64,000 bases of DNA, from positions 69,396-133,395 of the forward strand of contig NZ_JBNAMV010000001.1 of NCBI RefSeq assembly GCF_049705945.1. Reading direction: 5' to 3'. The stretch comes from Salarchaeum japonicum_A (GTDB taxonomy: Archaea; Halobacteriota; Halobacteria; Halobacteriales; Halobacteriaceae). Below the pieces are notes generated by a model that saw nothing but the letters and a program-made list of their open reading frames with translations, did no database searches and was not told the DNA's origin. This document shows positions 51,613 to 60,000 of this stretch, in pieces (within the stretch, counting starts at the first letter, position 1; each line of letters begins with the position of its first letter). A program made the translations under genes and the position numbers.

Positions 51613-51632
51613 AACCACCGGGTGTGGTGGTT
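51613..51632 (-). promoter_or_regulatory. Inverted repeat upstream of TrmB (1)
   Basis: AACCACC-gggtgt-GGTGGTT is a 7-base inverted repeat starting 24 bases from the TrmB (1) ATG, in its core promoter. It may be an autoregulatory operator. Confidence 0.4.
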
Positions 51633-51653
51633 GACGGCGTGTCGTGACAGACC

Positions 51654-51664
51654 AGGTTGGGACC
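51654..51664. repeat. Direct repeat copy A in the divergent trmB promoter region
   Basis: AGGTTGGGACC occurs here and again, in the same orientation, at 51868-51878. Its presence on both sides of the divergent promoters suggests a shared regulatory site. Confidence 0.35.
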
Positions 51665-51867
51665 AGTTCTGCAATCACACGCCACGATACTATCCGTGCT
51701 ACCCGCACATAGAAGTATTGTGATTAAGTGAGTTAATCTAGGAAGCGTCCCAAGTCTCCGCGCGCAGACGCCACGATGCCGGCAAAATCGTGTGAGCGAA
51801 ATAGTGACAGGCGGTTCTCGGTGCGACGAACTATACAGCCAGGGAACGAAAGGCCCCATAGCGGACA

Positions 51868-51878
51868 AGGTTGGGACC
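51868..51878. repeat. Direct repeat copy B in the divergent trmB promoter region
   Basis: A second AGGTTGGGACC directly before ATG 51880 of TrmB (2). In this position it could block initiation. Confidence 0.35.
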
Positions 51879-51879
51879 C

Positions 51880-52707
51880 ATGGACGACGACTCAAATCAA
51901 CAAGAAGCGATAGAACTGCTCCAACAACTTGGGCTCAAAGAGTACGAGGCCAAGTGTTTCGTGGCGCTCTCGCGCCGCCAGCGAGGAACTGCGAAAGACA
52001 TCAGCGAAACATCCGACGTTCCCCGGACGCGCGTCTACGACGCGATTCGGGTACTCGAAACGAAGGGACTGGTCGAGACACAGCACTCGAACCCACAACA
52101 GTTCCGCGCCGTCACCATCGACGAAGCCATCAACACGCTCCGCTCGGAATACGTCGAACGAACCGAATCACTCCGCAGCGCGCTCGGCGGCCTCGAACCG
52201 GCCGACAGCGCGCAGACGACGGACGCCACGCACGAAGTATGGGCGCTCTCCGGCGACCAAGGCATCACGAGTCGAACCCAGCAGTTAATCGAGGGCGCGA
52301 CGGACGAACTGATACTCGTCATCGGACACGAGAGCATCTTCACCGACCAGCTAGCCGACCAACTCCGAGCGGCGCAAGAACGCGGCGTGAACGTGGTCGT
52401 CGGCGCGGTCACCGACGACCTCCGCACCACAATCCGAGAGTCCCTCCCGGACATCGAAGTGTTCGTCTCCGGCCTAGAGTGGATAGAGCGGTCGCCGCTC
52501 CCGTCCGACCAGACGGAGATCAGCCGCTTACTACTGGCCGACCGCGAAGCGATTCTGGTGAGTTCGTTCACCGAAGCGACGGGCGCGCGCCGTGAACACG
52601 AACAGGGCGTGTTCGGCCGCGGGTTCGACAACGGACTCGTCGCAATCGTCCGACGACTGATGGCGACCGGCTTACAGCTAGAAGACGACCCGGAGAACGA
52701 CGACTAA
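51880..52707 (+). CDS. TrmB-family transcription regulator (2)
   Basis: A 275-residue paralogue of TrmB (1), in the opposite direction. The winged helix reads LGLKEYEAKCFVALSRRQRGTAKDISE and VPRTRVYDAIRVLETKGLVET. The sensing domain has DELILVIGHESIFTDQL and RGVNVVVGAV. ATG 51880 is preferred over a TTG three codons upstream. It lies convergent with, and 57 bases from, the ABC ATPase gene of a tungstate/molybdate-type importer; either paralogue may regulate that importer. Confidence 0.85.
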   Translation: MDDDSNQQEAIELLQQLGLKEYEAKCFVALSRRQRGTAKDISETSDVPRTRVYDAIRVLETKGLVETQHSNPQQFRAVTIDEAINTLRSEYVERTESLRSALGGLEPADSAQTTDATHEVWALSGDQGITSRTQQLIEGATDELILVIGHESIFTDQLADQLRAAQERGVNVVVGAVTDDLRTTIRESLPDIEVFVSGLEWIERSPLPSDQTEISRLLLADREAILVSSFTEATGARREHEQGVFGRGFDNGLVAIVRRLMATGLQLEDDPENDD

Positions 52708-52763
52708 CCCAAGTCAGAAACCAAGGACACCGACGCGGGGACGAGCGGCGTTCGCGGACCTGA

Positions 52764-53816
52764 CTACGCGTCCGGAATCAGGTGTATCGACGCCGCAGGG
52801 ACGAGTACCTGAACGTCCGTGCCGTTTTCGAGCGCGAGTCGTTCGAACGTCGGCGGGCGGACACTCGCGGTGAGCGTGTGCGCGCTGGCGTTGATATCGA
52901 TATCGACCCGGTATTCGCTTCCCTCGTTCAACCATCGTGTCACCGTTCCAGTGACAGTGTTCGCCGCTGTGTCGCCGTCAGTGACGTAGGGCGCGTCGAC
53001 CGCGACCCGTGACGGATGGATGCAGACCGTCACATCGTCCGACGGGACGGACGCCGCGGTCGTGCGGAGGCGGATGTCGCCGAGGCGGACGGTCGCGCCG
53101 TCCGCGCTCCGGTCGGTGACGGTCCCCTCGAAGAGATTCTCGGTTCCAGTGAATCGAGCGACGAACCGGTTCGTCGGCCGCGTGAGCACCGCCGACGGCG
53201 TTCCCTCCTGTTCGATGCCGCCGTCCCGAACGATGGCGAGTCGGTCGCCGAGCGCCGTCGCCGTCCGCTGGTCGTGCGTCACGTAGAGAACCGGGATGGT
53301 GAGCGACGCGAACAGGCTGTGCAGTTCGTCCCGGAGGCGCGTCCGAATCGGCGCGTCGAGACTCGACAACGGTTCGTCGAGCAGAAGCACGTCCGGGTCG
53401 GTTGCCAACGTACGCGCGAGCGCGACCCGCTGGCGCTCCCCGCCGGAGAGCGTCGGCGGCGTTCGGTCGAGGATGTCGGTGACTTCGAGAACCGCCGCGA
53501 GGTCGTCCACGCGGTCGCTGTCCGTCGCCGCGTACGCGATGTTTGCGCGCGCGGTCATGTGCGGGAAGAGCGCGCCCTCCTGGAACACCATCCCGACGCG
53601 GCGCTCCTCCAGCGGAACGCCGGTCAGGTCGCGTCCGTCGAGGCGAATCGCCCCCGAATCGGGGCTGGTGATGCCGGCGACGAGCGAGAGGAGCGTCGTC
53701 TTCCCGCTCCCGGACGGTCCGAGGACGGCGAGCACTTCGTCGTCCACCGTCAGGTCGACGGGACCGAACTCGAACTGTCCGTAGGCTTTGCGCAGTCGCG
53801 AGAGGTCGAGTGTCAT
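52764..53816 (-). CDS. ABC importer ATP-binding protein (tungstate/molybdate type)
   Basis: A 350-residue ATPase. Walker A GPSGSGKTTL, signature LSGGERQRVALA, Walker B VLLLDEPLSSLD and H-loop YVTHDQ are all intact. After residue 230 there is a TOBE-like beta domain, as found in ModC/WtpC-type ATPases, which may bind oxyanion for regulation. ATG 53816 overlaps the permease stop (ATGA); an ATG two codons earlier is also possible. It is the third gene of binding protein-permease-ATPase. Confidence 0.87.
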   Translation of the reverse strand: MTLDLSRLRKAYGQFEFGPVDLTVDDEVLAVLGPSGSGKTTLLSLVAGITSPDSGAIRLDGRDLTGVPLEERRVGMVFQEGALFPHMTARANIAYAATDSDRVDDLAAVLEVTDILDRTPPTLSGGERQRVALARTLATDPDVLLLDEPLSSLDAPIRTRLRDELHSLFASLTIPVLYVTHDQRTATALGDRLAIVRDGGIEQEGTPSAVLTRPTNRFVARFTGTENLFEGTVTDRSADGATVRLGDIRLRTTAASVPSDDVTVCIHPSRVAVDAPYVTDGDTAANTVTGTVTRWLNEGSEYRVDIDINASAHTLTASVRPPTFERLALENGTDVQVLVPAASIHLIPDA

Positions 53817-54628
53817 TCCCATGGGTTCGAGGCGACAGTGTTGAGCAGTAACAGCGCCGCGGCGGCGACGAGGACCAGCAGTATCGCCACCGGATAAGCG
53901 TTGTCCAAGCCGAGCGACTGAAACGAGACCCAGATCTGGACGGGCATCGTTCGCGGGTAGTACGCGACCATCATCGTCGCGCCGAACTCGCCGATGGCGC
54001 GGGCGAACGCGAGCGTCACGCCGGCCAGAATTCCCGGACCGGCAAGGGGGAGCGTGACGCGGCGAGCGGTCGCGAGTCGGCTCTTTCCGAGCGAGCGAGA
54101 CGCGTGTTCGAGCGTCCGGTCGACGCCCTCGAACGCTGCTTTGGCCGTCACGACCACGAACGGCGACGCGACGAACGTCTGGGCAAGCACCACGCCGGCG
54201 AGCGACCGCGTGAGCGGGATGCCGGCGGCGATTGCGGCGTCACCGAGCGGCGACCCGGGGCCGAAGACGGTGAGCAGGACGATTCCGCCGACCGTTGGCG
54301 GGAGCACCAGCGGGAGGACCACGACCGCGAGGACGACCTTCGTCACGGGGCCGTCGGTGCGCGCGAGCCAGTACGCGAGCGGCAGACCGAACAGGGTGGC
54401 GACGACCGTGCTAATCGACGCGGACAGAAGCGACGTGGTCGCAGAGTCCACGACCGTCGGGTCGCTCAGCTGCGAGAGAACTGTGCCGGGCGGGACAGAG
54501 AGGAACAGCGACAGCAGTGGTACCACGTAGTACAGGAGCAACACGCCGCCGAGGACGAGCGCGACGCTGAGCCAGTCGAACCCGAACGCGGTCGTGGCCG
54601 AACGGTTCGACTCCGAGTCTGCCGTCAT
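53813..54628 (-). CDS. ABC importer permease (ModB/WtpB-like)
   Basis: A 271-residue membrane protein with about six helices. The conserved EAA loop contains ASRSLGKSRLATARRVTLPLAGPGI. The N-terminal LRLPPTVGGIVLL-type segment (VLPLVLPPTVGGIVLLTVFG) is characteristic of molybdate/tungstate permeases. It starts immediately after the binding-protein stop and overlaps the ATPase start, so the genes form one operon. Confidence 0.87.
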   Translation of the reverse strand: MTADSESNRSATTAFGFDWLSVALVLGGVLLLYYVVPLLSLFLSVPPGTVLSQLSDPTVVDSATTSLLSASISTVVATLFGLPLAYWLARTDGPVTKVVLAVVVLPLVLPPTVGGIVLLTVFGPGSPLGDAAIAAGIPLTRSLAGVVLAQTFVASPFVVVTAKAAFEGVDRTLEHASRSLGKSRLATARRVTLPLAGPGILAGVTLAFARAIGEFGATMMVAYYPRTMPVQIWVSFQSLGLDNAYPVAILLVLVAAAALLLLNTVASNPWE

Positions 54629-55642
54629 TCAGATCAGAACCGTGATGTCCGAGACAGTTGTGGAAAGCGGTTCGGCGGAGCCAGCGTTCCGGGAGTGGTT
54701 CGCGTCAGAGCGATCGGTAGCCTCTCGGACGCGCTGGGGAACGTCGCCCGTGTAGGCAGGGAACTCGTCGCGCAAAAGGAAGCCGTGGTCTTCGAGATAC
54801 TGCCCAGTCGTGTGGTGGTCGAACACGGAGACGGCGGCGTCGCTCATGTGGCGGATGGTCGAACCGTAACTGATGACGCCACCCTGCACCTCGTGGCCGT
54901 TCGGCAGCGTGTACGAGGTCGTCGCGTACCAGTCATCGGCGTACCGTGGGTTGCTCAGATTAATCTGGTCCGGGAGCTCGATGTACTCGTAGTCGCGTTC
55001 GACGGCCATGTTTCGGTAGGCGAGTGCGGCGTCGATGGCTCCAGTCTCGAACTGACTGATCAAGGCCGTTTCGGGATACACCTGCTCCCGCGTGAGGATT
55101 CGGTCCCGGAGATTCGCGGCGTCGTCGTAGTACCGGGACGCGAGTTCGAGCACGAAGAGCGACCGGTACCCCAGCGGGTCCTGGTCGGGGTCGGTGCGGC
55201 CGAGCGCTACGTCTTCCTCGACCATCGGTTCGTACCACCGCTCGCGTCCGGCCTCGGCCACCCGCTTTCCGCCGGCGGTGTCCGGATTGTACGCGATGAC
55301 GACGGCGTTGCTGGTGAACTCCGAGTACCACGATGGCGAGAGCGGACGGTCGAACAGTGCCACGTCGGCGACCGAGACGATGTCGGGGTCGCGTTGGCCC
55401 TCCGCGACGAGTCGCGCGACGGTCGCGGAGCCGTGCGATTCGATTCTGAGGGGGACGTCGACAGCGGGCTTGAGACCGTTCGTGAGCGCGTTCTGGAGGC
55501 TGCCCGCGGCGAGAATCGCGACCGTCGTGGACTCGCGGTCGTCGCGCCCGAGAGTGCTCGTACAGCCCGCGAAGCCAGCGACAGCCGCCGTTCCGCTGGC
55601 CAGGAGAAACTGCCGTCGCGTCCTCGGAGAGTCAGCGGTCAC
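54629..55642 (-). CDS. wtpA: Oxyanion (tungstate/molybdate) ABC substrate-binding lipoprotein
   Basis: A 337-residue exported lipoprotein. The signal is RRQFLLASGTAAVAGFAGCTS, with twin arginines and lipobox FAGC. The mature domain begins VAILAAGSLQNALTNGL, the ModA/WtpA oxyanion-binding start, and has SVADVALFDRPL and QFETGAIDAALAYRNMAVE. Start is GTG 55642. The operon is divergent from the Tfx-family gene at 55705, with 62 bases between starts. WtpA versus ModA or other sulfate-like family cannot be settled by eye; WtpA-like is favoured because Tfx regulators are linked to molybdenum metabolism. Confidence 0.82.
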   Translation of the reverse strand: MTADSPRTRRQFLLASGTAAVAGFAGCTSTLGRDDRESTTVAILAAGSLQNALTNGLKPAVDVPLRIESHGSATVARLVAEGQRDPDIVSVADVALFDRPLSPSWYSEFTSNAVVIAYNPDTAGGKRVAEAGRERWYEPMVEEDVALGRTDPDQDPLGYRSLFVLELASRYYDDAANLRDRILTREQVYPETALISQFETGAIDAALAYRNMAVERDYEYIELPDQINLSNPRYADDWYATTSYTLPNGHEVQGGVISYGSTIRHMSDAAVSVFDHHTTGQYLEDHGFLLRDEFPAYTGDVPQRVREATDRSDANHSRNAGSAEPLSTTVSDITVLI

Positions 55643-55704
55643 TATGCGAGATAGAGAAGCGTTTGAGAGAAAAGCTTAACTCAAACATATCTGTTTACCC
55701 CGGT
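55643..55704. promoter_or_regulatory. Divergent promoter region between the ABC operon and the Tfx gene
   Basis: Sixty-two bases separate the two start codons. The region is AT-rich (AAAGCTTAACTCAAACATATC) and must hold both promoters, so any operator here would control both directions. No perfect inverted repeat was found. Confidence 0.45.
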
Positions 55705-56130
55705 ATGGTTTCCGCCGAATCGACGACGCTGACCGCCCGCCAAGTGGAGGTGCTCGAACTCCGAGAGCAAGGTCGGACCCAGCGAGAGGTCGCGGAACAA
55801 CTGGGAACGACGGACTCGAATATCAGTGCCATCGAACGAGCGGCGGAACAGAACATCGAGAAAGCGCGCCGGACGCTCGAACTCGTCCGGACGGTACGGT
55901 CGCCAATCCAATTCTCCGTCACGCCCGGAACGAGTTTCGAGGAACTGGTCGCCAGCGTCTACGAGCACGCCGACGACGCGGGCATCAAAATCGCGCACTG
56001 CCGGCCGGAACTCTACACGCACCTCTACGGCGTCCTCGAAAACGCCACGAACCAAAACGAACTAACGACCACCATCGACGTCGGCATCACCAACGACGGC
56101 GAGGTGCGAGTCTACACCGAAGACGCCTAA
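55705..56130 (+). CDS. tfx: Tfx-family transcription regulator
   Basis: A 141-residue DNA-binding protein. The N-terminal helix-turn-helix is LTARQVEVLELREQGRTQREVAEQLG with TTDSNISAIERAAEQNIEKA, the Tfx signature. The C-terminal ~75 residues form a beta-rich sensing domain (FSVTPGTSFEELVASVYEHA). Tfx in methanogens controls molybdenum formylmethanofuran dehydrogenase genes. Here it diverges from a molybdate/tungstate-type ABC operon, a fitting context. ATG 55705 is preferred over an upstream frame from 55663. Confidence 0.85.
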   Translation: MVSAESTTLTARQVEVLELREQGRTQREVAEQLGTTDSNISAIERAAEQNIEKARRTLELVRTVRSPIQFSVTPGTSFEELVASVYEHADDAGIKIAHCRPELYTHLYGVLENATNQNELTTTIDVGITNDGEVRVYTEDA

Positions 56131-56205
56131 TCGCGGCTTTGGCCCGCGGCCACGTTTAGGAGAATACACGAGAATCGGGCGGAATCGAGCGGCATCACGT
56201 TAGAT

Positions 56206-56218
56206 CACGTTGTACACA
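56206..56218 (+). promoter_or_regulatory. Toxin-antitoxin operator repeat A
   Basis: CACGTTGTACACA is nearly identical to the copy at 56243-56255; both contain the palindrome TGTACA. Spacing is 37 bases. It lies upstream of the probable TATA (GACTAAATGAG) of the antitoxin gene. Confidence 0.5.
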
Positions 56219-56242
56219 CGGAAACGACTAAATGAGTTGGCT

Positions 56243-56255
56243 CACATTGTACACA
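56243..56255 (+). promoter_or_regulatory. Toxin-antitoxin operator repeat B
   Basis: CACATTGTACACA ends one base before the antitoxin ATG 56257. A ribbon-helix-helix repressor bound to both copies would flank the TATA element and the start site. Confidence 0.5.
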
Positions 56256-56256
56256 T

Positions 56257-56559
56257 ATGAGCAGCGATAAGCGGCGCGTGCAGTTTCGGGCCCCGAATCG
56301 GCTCATCGACCGGGCCGACGCGCTGGCCGCGGTCCTCGGAGAGGACCGGACGGATGTCCTCGTGACCGCGCTCCGAGAGTACCTCCAAGACGCCGCTCAC
56401 GACGACGCTCTCACCCAGGAAATCGCCGCCGCCTACTACGACGACGAAATCGAGTTCGAACAGCTCAAGTCCCTCGTCGGTGCCGAGGAGGCAGCGAACC
56501 TCCGCGTTCTGAAACAGCAGTTGGACGAGGACTTCGTCGACGAGGCCGCGGACGCATAG
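56257..56559 (+). CDS. Ribbon-helix-helix-type antitoxin
   Basis: A 100-residue acidic protein. The N-terminus KRRVQFRAPNRLIDRADALAAVLGEDRTDVLVTALREYL fits a MetJ/Arc-like ribbon-helix-helix DNA-binding domain. The remaining C-terminal ~45 residues (EIAAAYYDDEIEFEQLKSLVG) likely wrap the toxin. Its stop touches the toxin ATG with no gap. Operator repeats in the promoter fit autoregulation. Confidence 0.78.
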   Translation: MSSDKRRVQFRAPNRLIDRADALAAVLGEDRTDVLVTALREYLQDAAHDDALTQEIAAAYYDDEIEFEQLKSLVGAEEAANLRVLKQQLDEDFVDEAADA

Positions 56560-57069
56560 ATGTCGCAGCTTATCGCGGACGCCTCCGCCCTCGTGAGTCT
56601 CGGAATCGTCGCCGGTAACACGCCCGACCCGCTCGCGCGCTGTCTCTCGCGGTACAAGGTCGTCGTCCCGACAGCGGTCGTCGAGGAACTCCGTGAAATC
56701 GCCTCGTACGATGACAGCCACGGGCGCGCCGCATCCACCGTGCTCGACCGCGCGGAGTCATTCACGACACAGTCAGTCGAACTTGACGCCGAGTTCCCGC
56801 TCGACGACGGCGAGAACGCCGCCGTCACGCTCGCAAACGACCTCGACGCCGCGCTCTTCCTCTGCGACGAGTTCAACCAACTCGGGCTGATTCACGCCTC
56901 GCTTGCCGCGACCCACCTCGTCACGACACCAACGCTCCTCTCGGTTCTCGTGCGAACTGACCACCTCTCAGCAGCCGACGCACGCCGGCTCCTCGACGAA
57001 ATCAGCGACGCCCGGAGCTGGGGCGCGAACAGCTACGTACAACGAGCGCGCTCAGTACTCGAAACCTGA
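56560..57069 (+). CDS. PIN-domain-like toxin
   Basis: A 169-residue protein. QLIADASALVSLGIVAG has the first PIN acidic residue; later VVPTAVVEELREIA and DDGENAAVTLANDLDAALFLCDEFNQ carry further acidic residues of the nuclease centre, and AATHLVTTPTLL follows. It would cleave RNA or tRNA when free of the antitoxin. It is directly downstream of the antitoxin (no gap). The family resembles the long DUF3368/PIN type rather than VapC. Confidence 0.75.
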   Translation: MSQLIADASALVSLGIVAGNTPDPLARCLSRYKVVVPTAVVEELREIASYDDSHGRAASTVLDRAESFTTQSVELDAEFPLDDGENAAVTLANDLDAALFLCDEFNQLGLIHASLAATHLVTTPTLLSVLVRTDHLSAADARRLLDEISDARSWGANSYVQRARSVLET

Positions 57070-57125
57070 AAAACACGTTCGACGACTATTCTCCAGATTC
57101 GAGTCCCCCGACGCCAGCAGCCTAT

Positions 57126-58292
57126 TCAGTCGTCTTCGGCGGGTGGGGTGGAGGGAGAGGTGTCGAGCTGTCCCGTGATGGCACCACTCCAGTCGAATTT
57201 GCGCTGGAAGTACAGGGCGACGTTGACCAGCGCCAACAGGACGGGGACCTCGATGAGCGGGCCGACGACGGTCGTGAACGCGACGCCGGAGCCGACGCCG
57301 AACACCGCGACGGCGACCGCGATTGCGAGTTCGAAGTTGTTCGAGGCGGCGGTGAAGCCGATCGCCGTCGTCGTCGAGTAGTCCGCGCCGATGCCCTTGC
57401 CCATCCCGAAGCTCACGAAGAACATCACGACGAAGTAAATCGTCAGTGGAACGGCGATCAGGAGGACGTCACCGGGTGCGGCGACGATGGTCTCGCCCTG
57501 CGTAGCGAACATCACGACGACCGTGAACAGCAACGCGACGAGCGTGAGTGGGTCGATCTTCGGGATGACAGTCTCCTCGTACCACTCCCCGCTCTTGGTT
57601 CGCGTGCCGACGAACCGTGTGAGGAACCCGCCGACGAAGGGGATTCCGAGAAAGATGACGAGCGCCTGGAACACCTGCATCGGCGTGACGTTGAACGTCT
57701 CGATGCCGGCGACGAGCGTCTCCATCCCGAGCAGCGGCGGGAGCACGAGGCCGAAGAACCAGACGTACACGCCGTACGTGAGGATCTGGAAGAGACTGTT
57801 GAACGCGACCAGGCCGGTGACGTACTCGGTCGAGCCGTCCGCAAGTTCGTTCCAGACGAGCACCATCGCGATACACCGAGCCATCCCGATGAACACGAGA
57901 CCGAGGAAGAACTCGGGCCGAGCAGGCAGGCCGGGCACGAGCCCGCTGAAGAAAATCACAGCGAGCGCGAACATAAGCGTCGGGCCGATGAGCCAGTTCT
58001 GGACGAGGCTCAGTCCGAGAACGCGCCAGTTGCTGAACACCGCGCGAAGCCGCGAGTAATCGGCCTTCGCCAGCGGCGGATACATCATCGCGATGAGACC
58101 GATTTCGACGAGGTGGAAATCCTGAATGGGTTGAGTGACCGACGGCGCGACGAACCCGAGTCCCACACCGACGGCCATCGCACCGAGGATCCAGACGGTG
58201 AGGTACTTATCGAGGAAGTCCATCGACCGCGGGTCACCACAGCCCTCACAGTCGCAGTCCGGGCCGTGGTCGTGCGTGTCGGCGCTACTCAT
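57126..58292 (-). CDS. acr3: Arsenite efflux permease ACR3 with Cys-rich N-terminus
   Basis: A 388-residue membrane protein with about ten helices that exports arsenite from the cell. GMARCIAMVLVWNELADGS is the ACR3 signature with the essential Cys, and MYPPLAKADYSRL is typical of the N-terminal half. Before the first helix there is an unusual HDHGPDCDCEGCGDP stretch, which could bind As(III) or a metal. The last gene of arsR-arsC-arsM-acr3; its start overlaps the arsM stop by 8 bases. Confidence 0.93.
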   Translation of the reverse strand: MSSADTHDHGPDCDCEGCGDPRSMDFLDKYLTVWILGAMAVGVGLGFVAPSVTQPIQDFHLVEIGLIAMMYPPLAKADYSRLRAVFSNWRVLGLSLVQNWLIGPTLMFALAVIFFSGLVPGLPARPEFFLGLVFIGMARCIAMVLVWNELADGSTEYVTGLVAFNSLFQILTYGVYVWFFGLVLPPLLGMETLVAGIETFNVTPMQVFQALVIFLGIPFVGGFLTRFVGTRTKSGEWYEETVIPKIDPLTLVALLFTVVVMFATQGETIVAAPGDVLLIAVPLTIYFVVMFFVSFGMGKGIGADYSTTTAIGFTAASNNFELAIAVAVAVFGVGSGVAFTTVVGPLIEVPVLLALVNVALYFQRKFDWSGAITGQLDTSPSTPPAEDD

Positions 58293-59136
58293 CGCCGTCC
58301 TCCGGCTTTCGAGCGGTGATGGTCGCGGAGACGAGGAACTCGCTCACGTCGTAGTCGTCGTCCCAGTCGCGGATGAACTCGTCACTGTCGTCTTTCGGCG
58401 CGAGACGCACCGCTTCGAAGCCCGCAGCATCAAGCATCGATTCGAGTCGGTCGATGGTCGACGCGCCAGCGACACAGGACGCTACGGAGTCCGGGTCAGC
58501 GCGAACCGCGTCCGGCACCGCCGCAGTCAGCACGACGTCCGAAATCGCGAGGCGGCCACCGGGACGGAGAACGCGGAACGCCTCGTCGAACACCTGGGGC
58601 TTGTTCGGCGAAAGGTTCACGACGCAGTTCGAGATAATCACGTCGATACTGGCATCGGAAACCGGGAGGTGCTCGATCTCCCCGAGACGAAACTCGACGT
58701 TCTCGGCGTCGTTTCGGCCGGCGTTCGCACGTGCTTTCTCGACCATCTCGGGCGTCATGTCGACGCCAATTACACGGCCAGTCCCACCGACCTCTTGAGC
58801 GGCAAGGAAGCAGTCGAAACCCGCGCCGGACCCGAGGTCGAGTACCGAATCACCGGGGTTCAGCGACGCAATCGCTCGTGGATTCCCACACCCCAACCCC
58901 AGGTTCGCGTTTCCGTCGACACTGTCCAGGTCGGTGTCGGAGTAGCCGAGTTGACGGGCCGTCTCCTCCTGCGGCGACGTTTCCGCGGAACTGCAACAGG
59001 AATCGGCGCTCGAACAGCAGTCACTCTCCGCTTCGTTCGTCTCCGTGGCGATGCGGGCGTATCGTTCTCGGACGACCGTCCGCTGGGTCTGTGCGTCGAG
59101 CCCGGACTCCGCCGACGGGTCGCTCGTGTCAGGCAT
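58285..59136 (-). CDS. arsM: Arsenite S-adenosylmethionine methyltransferase
   Basis: A 283-residue enzyme that methylates As(III), making it volatile or less bound. The SAM motif is VLDLGSGAGFDCFLAA. Three conserved cysteines are visible: in GLGCGNPRAI, SNCVVNLSPNK and VASCVAGAST. An N-terminal CCSSADSCCSSAE cluster adds extra cysteines. It overlaps the arsC stop and the acr3 start by 8 bases each, so the operon is tightly coupled. Methylated products may leave by diffusion while arsenite leaves through ACR3. Confidence 0.92.
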   Translation of the reverse strand: MPDTSDPSAESGLDAQTQRTVVRERYARIATETNEAESDCCSSADSCCSSAETSPQEETARQLGYSDTDLDSVDGNANLGLGCGNPRAIASLNPGDSVLDLGSGAGFDCFLAAQEVGGTGRVIGVDMTPEMVEKARANAGRNDAENVEFRLGEIEHLPVSDASIDVIISNCVVNLSPNKPQVFDEAFRVLRPGGRLAISDVVLTAAVPDAVRADPDSVASCVAGASTIDRLESMLDAAGFEAVRLAPKDDSDEFIRDWDDDYDVSEFLVSATITARKPEDGDE

Positions 59137-59572
59137 CCCTGGCCACCTCTTCTTCGATTTCGTCGAAGAGCGCGCTCACGCGGTCCCGTATCTCGTCACG
59201 GATTTCGCGAACGCGGTCGAGGTCTTGGCCGTCGGGGTCGTCCAGCGCCCAGTCCCGAATATCGACGTCGGAGTCGTCGGCATCGAGTTCGAGCGTCGAG
59301 CAGCCCATCGTGGCGACGTAGTCACACGATTCGAGTTCGGCCGTCGAAATCTTCCGTGGCGTCCGCGCCGAAAGGTCAAACCCTTCCTCGCGCATCACGT
59401 CGACGACGACCTCGTGAACGTGTTCGGCAGGATGGGTGCCGCCAGTGAGAATATCGACGATGTCGTCGAGGCCGCGGTGCTCCCGTTCGCGTTCTGCGAA
59501 CGCAGTCGACATCTGGGAGCGCCCCGCGTTCTGGACGCACATGAACGCGACACGAACCTGCGTGTCGGTCAT
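59129..59572 (-). CDS. arsC: Arsenate reductase, low-molecular-weight phosphatase type
   Basis: A 147-residue thiol enzyme that reduces arsenate to arsenite. The P-loop FMCVQNAGRSQM carries the CX5R site; later DYVATMGCSTLE has the resolving Cys and DWALDDPDGQDLDRVREIRD closes the fold. ATG 59572 overlaps the arsR stop by 4 bases. Thioredoxin or another thiol system is needed to recycle it; thioredoxin genes lie at 30718-31552. Confidence 0.9.
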   Translation of the reverse strand: MTDTQVRVAFMCVQNAGRSQMSTAFAEREREHRGLDDIVDILTGGTHPAEHVHEVVVDVMREEGFDLSARTPRKISTAELESCDYVATMGCSTLELDADDSDVDIRDWALDDPDGQDLDRVREIRDEIRDRVSALFDEIEEEVARDA

Positions 59573-59967
59573 CGGTCGTCCCCTCGGGTCTCGTCGAGGG
59601 CGGCCAGCAGCGCCTCGGCTCGATCGGTCGTCTCGTAGTACCGCCACGTCCCGTCCTTTCGTCGCGTGACGAGTCCGGCGTCGTAGAGGTCCGAGAGGGC
59701 GTGACTGATCGCGCTGTTACTGACGTCGAAGACCGGGTTGATCTCACAGACACACAGCTCTCGGTCCGCGGCCGTCAGCAACCGGACGATATTGTATCGC
59801 GTATCGTTCCCCAGCGTCTTGAGCGCAGTCAGGTCGGATTCGGGATTGGTAGGCGTCTCCGATTGATACGAGCGCAGCGAGGCGAGGCGTTCCTCGATAT
59901 CGGCCGCACAGCACCCACCGCGTTCCTCGGTGATGAGACGTTCGAGTCGTTCCGTTTGTGAACTCAT
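59569..59967 (-). CDS. arsR: ArsR-family arsenic-responsive repressor
   Basis: A 132-residue winged-helix repressor. ELCVCEI is the As(III)-binding cysteine pair at the start of the recognition helix region, followed by SNSAISHALSDLYDAGLVTRRK. A second pair, GGCCAAD, lies near the N-terminus. It is the first gene of arsR-arsC-arsM-acr3, and would block the operon until arsenite binds. ATG 59967 follows a CAATTATATG element. Confidence 0.92.
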   Translation of the reverse strand: MSSQTERLERLITEERGGCCAADIEERLASLRSYQSETPTNPESDLTALKTLGNDTRYNIVRLLTAADRELCVCEINPVFDVSNSAISHALSDLYDAGLVTRRKDGTWRYYETTDRAEALLAALDETRGDDR

Positions 59968-59971
59968 AGAT

Positions 59972-60000
59972 GACTAGTTGAACAGACCCTCATATAATTG
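59972..60000 (-). promoter_or_regulatory. Promoter of the ars operon
   Basis: CAATTATATG (59991-60000 on the minus strand) is a good TATA element about 25-33 bases before ATG 59967. The sequence between them has ACTAGT (palindromic) within GTTCAACTAGTCAT, a possible ArsR operator. Confidence 0.45.

Noticed and set aside
54104..55654. Large plus-strand open frame opposite the ABC binding-protein and permease genes
   Set aside because: It crosses two well-identified genes on the minus strand and shows no recognisable domain.
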